DNA of 64,000 bases from Beijerinckiaceae bacterium (GTDB lineage: Bacteria; Pseudomonadota; Alphaproteobacteria; Rhizobiales; Beijerinckiaceae), in assembly GCA_947454485.1 (NCBI GenBank), contig CANGJJ010000003.1, positions 186,001-250,000 of the forward strand. The letters run 5' to 3'. Positions 61,896 through 64,000 of the stretch are shown here, in pieces (positions within the stretch are counted from its first letter, which is position 1; the number at the start of each line of letters is the position of its first letter). A program made the position numbers and the translations under genes. Below the pieces are notes generated by a model that saw nothing but the letters and a program-made list of their open reading frames with translations, ran no database searches and was not told the origin of the DNA.

Positions 61896-63101
61896 ATGTC
61901 CAAGGATCTGCCCATCATCATTGCAGGCGGCGGTATCGGCGGCCTTGCAACAGCCATGGGGCTTGCACAGAAGGGCTTTCGCTCATTGGTGCTCGAGCGT
62001 TCGGCTCAGCTTGGTGAGATCGGCGCGGGCATTCAGCTCGGCCCCAATGCGTTCCATGCTTTCGATTATCTCGGCGTTGGTGATGAAGCCCGCAAGATGG
62101 CGGTCTATGTTGAGGCGCTTCGCCTCATGGATGCGATGACCGCAGAGACCATCGTCACCATTCCGCTTGATGAGCCGTTCCGCAAGCGCTTCGGCAATCC
62201 CTATGCGGTCATTCATCGCGGCGATTTGCATCGCGTCTTCCTGAATGCCTGCGAGAAGAATCCGCTGGTCGAGTTGCGCACATCGAGCGAAGTGCTTGGC
62301 TACCAAAAGAATGGCGAGACCGTCACGGTTGAGCTTGCCAATGGCAGCAAGATTGAAGGCCTCGCGCTTGTGGGTGCTGATGGTCTTTATTCCAAAGTCC
62401 GCAAGCAGGTCGTTGGCGATGGTGCACCGCGCGTTACCGGTCACACGACCTATCGCTCGGTGATCCCTACCGAGAAGATGCCAGAAGAATTGCGCTGGAA
62501 CGCTGCGACGCTTTGGGCCGGTCCCAAATGCCACATCGTTCACTATCCGCTCTCAGGCTGGAAGCTCTTCAACCTCGTTGTGACCTATCACAATGATGCG
62601 CCCGAGCCCGTCTCTGGCAAGCCGGTCGACAAGGAAGAAGTCATGAAAGGCTTCCGCCATGTTGCACCCCTCGCGCAGAAGATCATCGAACATGGCACCG
62701 ACTGGAAATTGTGGGTGCTGTGTGATCGCGAGCCGGTGCTCAACTGGACCGATGGCAATGTCGCTTTGCTCGGCGATGCTGCCCATCCCACGCTGCAATA
62801 TATGGCGCAGGGCGCTTGCATGGCGATGGAAGACGCCGTTTGCCTCGCGCATGAATTGGAAGTCTCGAAGGGCGATATCACCAGTGCCTTCGAACTCTAT
62901 CGCCAGAAGCGCGTCAACCGCACGGCGCGCATTCAGATCCAGTCGCGCTTGATGGGCGACCATATCTATCATCCCGCCGGTGGCCATGCTGATCTGCGCA
63001 ATGCGATGATGCGCGGCCTGACGACGGAGCAATATTACGACCGTATGCAGTGGCTTTATGGCAGCTCTGGCCTGTCTGAAGGCACCAACGCAGTCGTATA
63101 A
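61896..63101 (+). CDS. FAD-dependent monooxygenase, 3-hydroxybenzoate 6-hydroxylase-like
   Basis: A 401-residue class A flavin monooxygenase. The FAD motif is IIAGGGIGGLATAMGLAQKG (residues 6-30), the DG-region motif is ALVGADGLYSKVR, and the second FAD motif is VALLGDAAHPTLQYMAQGAC. The segment GAGIQLGPNAFHAFDYLGVG and FGNPYAVIHRGDLHR is closest to 3-hydroxybenzoate 6-hydroxylase, which makes gentisate, from memory. Salicylate hydroxylase is an alternative. AGAGGAG before ATG 61896. Divergent from the MarR gene. No gentisate dioxygenase gene is in view. Confidence 0.88.
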   Translation: MSKDLPIIIAGGGIGGLATAMGLAQKGFRSLVLERSAQLGEIGAGIQLGPNAFHAFDYLGVGDEARKMAVYVEALRLMDAMTAETIVTIPLDEPFRKRFGNPYAVIHRGDLHRVFLNACEKNPLVELRTSSEVLGYQKNGETVTVELANGSKIEGLALVGADGLYSKVRKQVVGDGAPRVTGHTTYRSVIPTEKMPEELRWNAATLWAGPKCHIVHYPLSGWKLFNLVVTYHNDAPEPVSGKPVDKEEVMKGFRHVAPLAQKIIEHGTDWKLWVLCDREPVLNWTDGNVALLGDAAHPTLQYMAQGACMAMEDAVCLAHELEVSKGDITSAFELYRQKRVNRTARIQIQSRLMGDHIYHPAGGHADLRNAMMRGLTTEQYYDRMQWLYGSSGLSEGTNAVV

Positions 63102-63109
63102 TCAAAAAG

Positions 63110-63138
63110 GGCGCGGTGGTCTCCATCGCGCCTTTTCT
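63110..63138 (+). terminator. terminator of the flavin monooxygenase gene
   Basis: A 10-bp stem GGCGCGGTGG/CCATCGCGCC with one G-T pair and loop TCT, flanked by an A-run and TTTTC. Confidence 0.88.
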
Positions 63139-63208
63139 CTAGGGGCGCAACGCGCTCGTCATGTGTGTAGCATAGGCTTGGATGGTAATAGCTTTTGCTG
63201 AGATGATC

Positions 63209-63673
63209 ATGACCGACAATGTTCCCGATCTTTTGCGTCAACATGGCAGCACACGCCTCGCCTTGATTGCTGAGAGCTTCAAGCGCTTGCTGGGTCGCGA
63301 CCTTGTCGAGCCCACGCCCGATATTGCGCAAGCTTTGTGGAGCGCGCCGCGCGTCATTGTTGCTCATGCGCGCGAAGATGATCCCATCTTCTTCTTTGGC
63401 AATCGCTGGGCGCTGGAGCGCTTTGAGATCAGTGCGCAAGAGTTCATCGCTATGCCCTCGCGTCTGTCAGCTGAAGCACTCGCGCGCGAGGAGCGCCAGC
63501 GTTTGCTGCAGCGTGTCAGTGATCACGGCTTCATTGATGATTATGCGGGCGTAAGAATTTCCGCGCGCGGCAAAAGATTCAAAATTGAAGAGGCCATTGT
63601 CTGGAACTTGCTCGATAGCGATGGTCATGTGCATGGACAGGCCGCGACCTTCACGCACTGGACCGATCTGTGA
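63209..63673 (+). CDS. stand-alone MEKHLA domain protein
   Basis: A 154-residue protein that consists almost wholly of a MEKHLA domain, PAS-related. The marks are FFFGNRWALERFEISAQEFI, PSRLSAEALAREERQRLLQR and the strong end RVSDHGFIDDYAGVRISARG with IEEAIVWNLLDSDGHVHGQA. MEKHLA is known as the C-terminal domain of plant HD-ZIP III factors, and stand-alone bacterial copies occur. It may bind a small ligand or flavin. The start is uncertain among 63182, 63203 and 63209. Followed by a terminator. Confidence 0.8.
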   Translation: MTDNVPDLLRQHGSTRLALIAESFKRLLGRDLVEPTPDIAQALWSAPRVIVAHAREDDPIFFFGNRWALERFEISAQEFIAMPSRLSAEALAREERQRLLQRVSDHGFIDDYAGVRISARGKRFKIEEAIVWNLLDSDGHVHGQAATFTHWTDL

Positions 63674-63711
63674 TCCTAAGCAGGGGGCACACGAGCGCCG
63701 CATTCAGAAAA

Positions 63712-63741
63712 CGGGCCGGAGATGATCCGGCCCGCTTTGTG
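63712..63741. terminator. terminator after the MEKHLA gene
   Basis: A perfect 9-bp stem CGGGCCGGA/TCCGGCCCG with loop GATGA, followed by CTTTGTGTTT. It also lies just after the stop of the convergent minus-strand gene. Confidence 0.8.
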
Positions 63742-63742
63742 T

Positions 63743-64000
63743 TTAAATCGCATCCTGCAGCGGAATGAGATCGAGACGATAGCCGCCGGCGTCTCTCGAC
63801 ACCTGACCGGCTGAGGGGAAGGGGCCGTGATAGAAGGCGCAGCGAATACGATCCGCCGAGGCCATGTCGAGAATGCGCTTGCGTGTCAAAATGGCCTGCG
63901 CAGGATCCATGTCAAAGATCACCTGCCATTCAGGATGACGCGCGAACAAGATCGGCGTGTTGGTGACATCGGCCACAAACATCATCGTCTCTTTGCCTGA
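63743..64000 (-). CDS. MBL-fold metallo-hydrolase (5' part beyond window)
   Basis: The minus-strand frame is open to the window edge; about 85 C-terminal residues are visible. The segment TMMFVADVTNTPILFARHPE, then IFDMDPAQAILTRKRILDMA and FYHGPFPSAGQV, is the C-terminal part of metallo-beta-lactamase-fold hydrolases of the quorum-quenching or SoxH-like type, where VADV supplies the bridging Asp and the last His is in FYHGPFP. The catalytic HXHXDH part lies outside. Confidence 0.75.
   Translation of the reverse strand, partial: SGKETMMFVADVTNTPILFARHPEWQVIFDMDPAQAILTRKRILDMASADRIRCAFYHGPFPSAGQVSRDAGGYRLDLIPLQDAI

Overview
The window reads as a chromosomal segment of an alphaproteobacterium, most likely a member of the Hyphomicrobiales (Rhizobiales). 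Supporting signs are a DUF2865 protein, a short second-type glutamyl-tRNA synthetase, a short-form psd next to pssA, the cysS-GNAT-cimA order, many orphan periplasmic binding proteins of the Bug type, and high-GC dense coding with ATGA/TGATG start-stop overlaps. I cannot name the genus. No transposase, integrase, phage gene, rRNA operon or CRISPR array was seen.

Layout. 0-7 kb: a cut TRAP binding protein, an esterase, moaA, a DUF971 protein, an L,D-transpeptidase, an outer-membrane barrel, a 2-hydroxyacid dehydrogenase and a Bug binding protein. 7.1-9.7 kb: an AT-richer patch (lipoprotein, AraC regulator, unknown gene) ending at tRNA-Val(CAC). 9.8-15.3 kb: housekeeping genes (gph, rpiA, gor, class II DAHP synthase). 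15.3-23.3 kb: an eight-gene minus-strand operon with a three-subunit molybdenum hydroxylase, a metallo-beta-lactamase-fold hydrolase, a cupin, two alpha/beta hydrolases and an ABC binding protein. 24.5-32.5 kb: three different UbiD-family decarboxylases, an AMP-forming acid-CoA ligase and another Bug protein. Together, 15-32.5 kb looks like an aromatic-acid activation, decarboxylation and ring-processing island.

32.6-51.4 kb is mostly core metabolism and translation: dgkA, an extradiol dioxygenase, nadE, gltX, cysS-GNAT-cimA, a LOG-family protein, a LysM protein, an Atm1-type exporter, psd-pssA, and infA-maf-yacG. Two unusual small elements lie here. One is a 25-codon gene whose ribosome-binding site is a perfect complement of the 16S tail. 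The other is an isoleucine-rich leader peptide with mutually exclusive RNA hairpins in front of the cysS-cimA operon.

51.4-57.5 kb is one minus-strand operon joining a two-subunit xanthine-oxidase-type molybdenum enzyme, a small cytochrome c, a flavocytochrome c sulfide dehydrogenase flavoprotein and soxXYZA, with no soxB or soxCD. 57.8-64 kb returns to aromatic metabolism: an alpha/beta hydrolase, IclR, XRE and MarR regulators, a Bug protein, a 3-hydroxybenzoate 6-hydroxylase-like flavoprotein, a MEKHLA protein and a cut metallo-hydrolase.

The strongest candidates for undescribed biology are the isoleucine-sensing attenuator on cysS-cimA, the merged molybdenum-hydroxylase/Sox operon, the triple-UbiD island and the 25-codon transcript.
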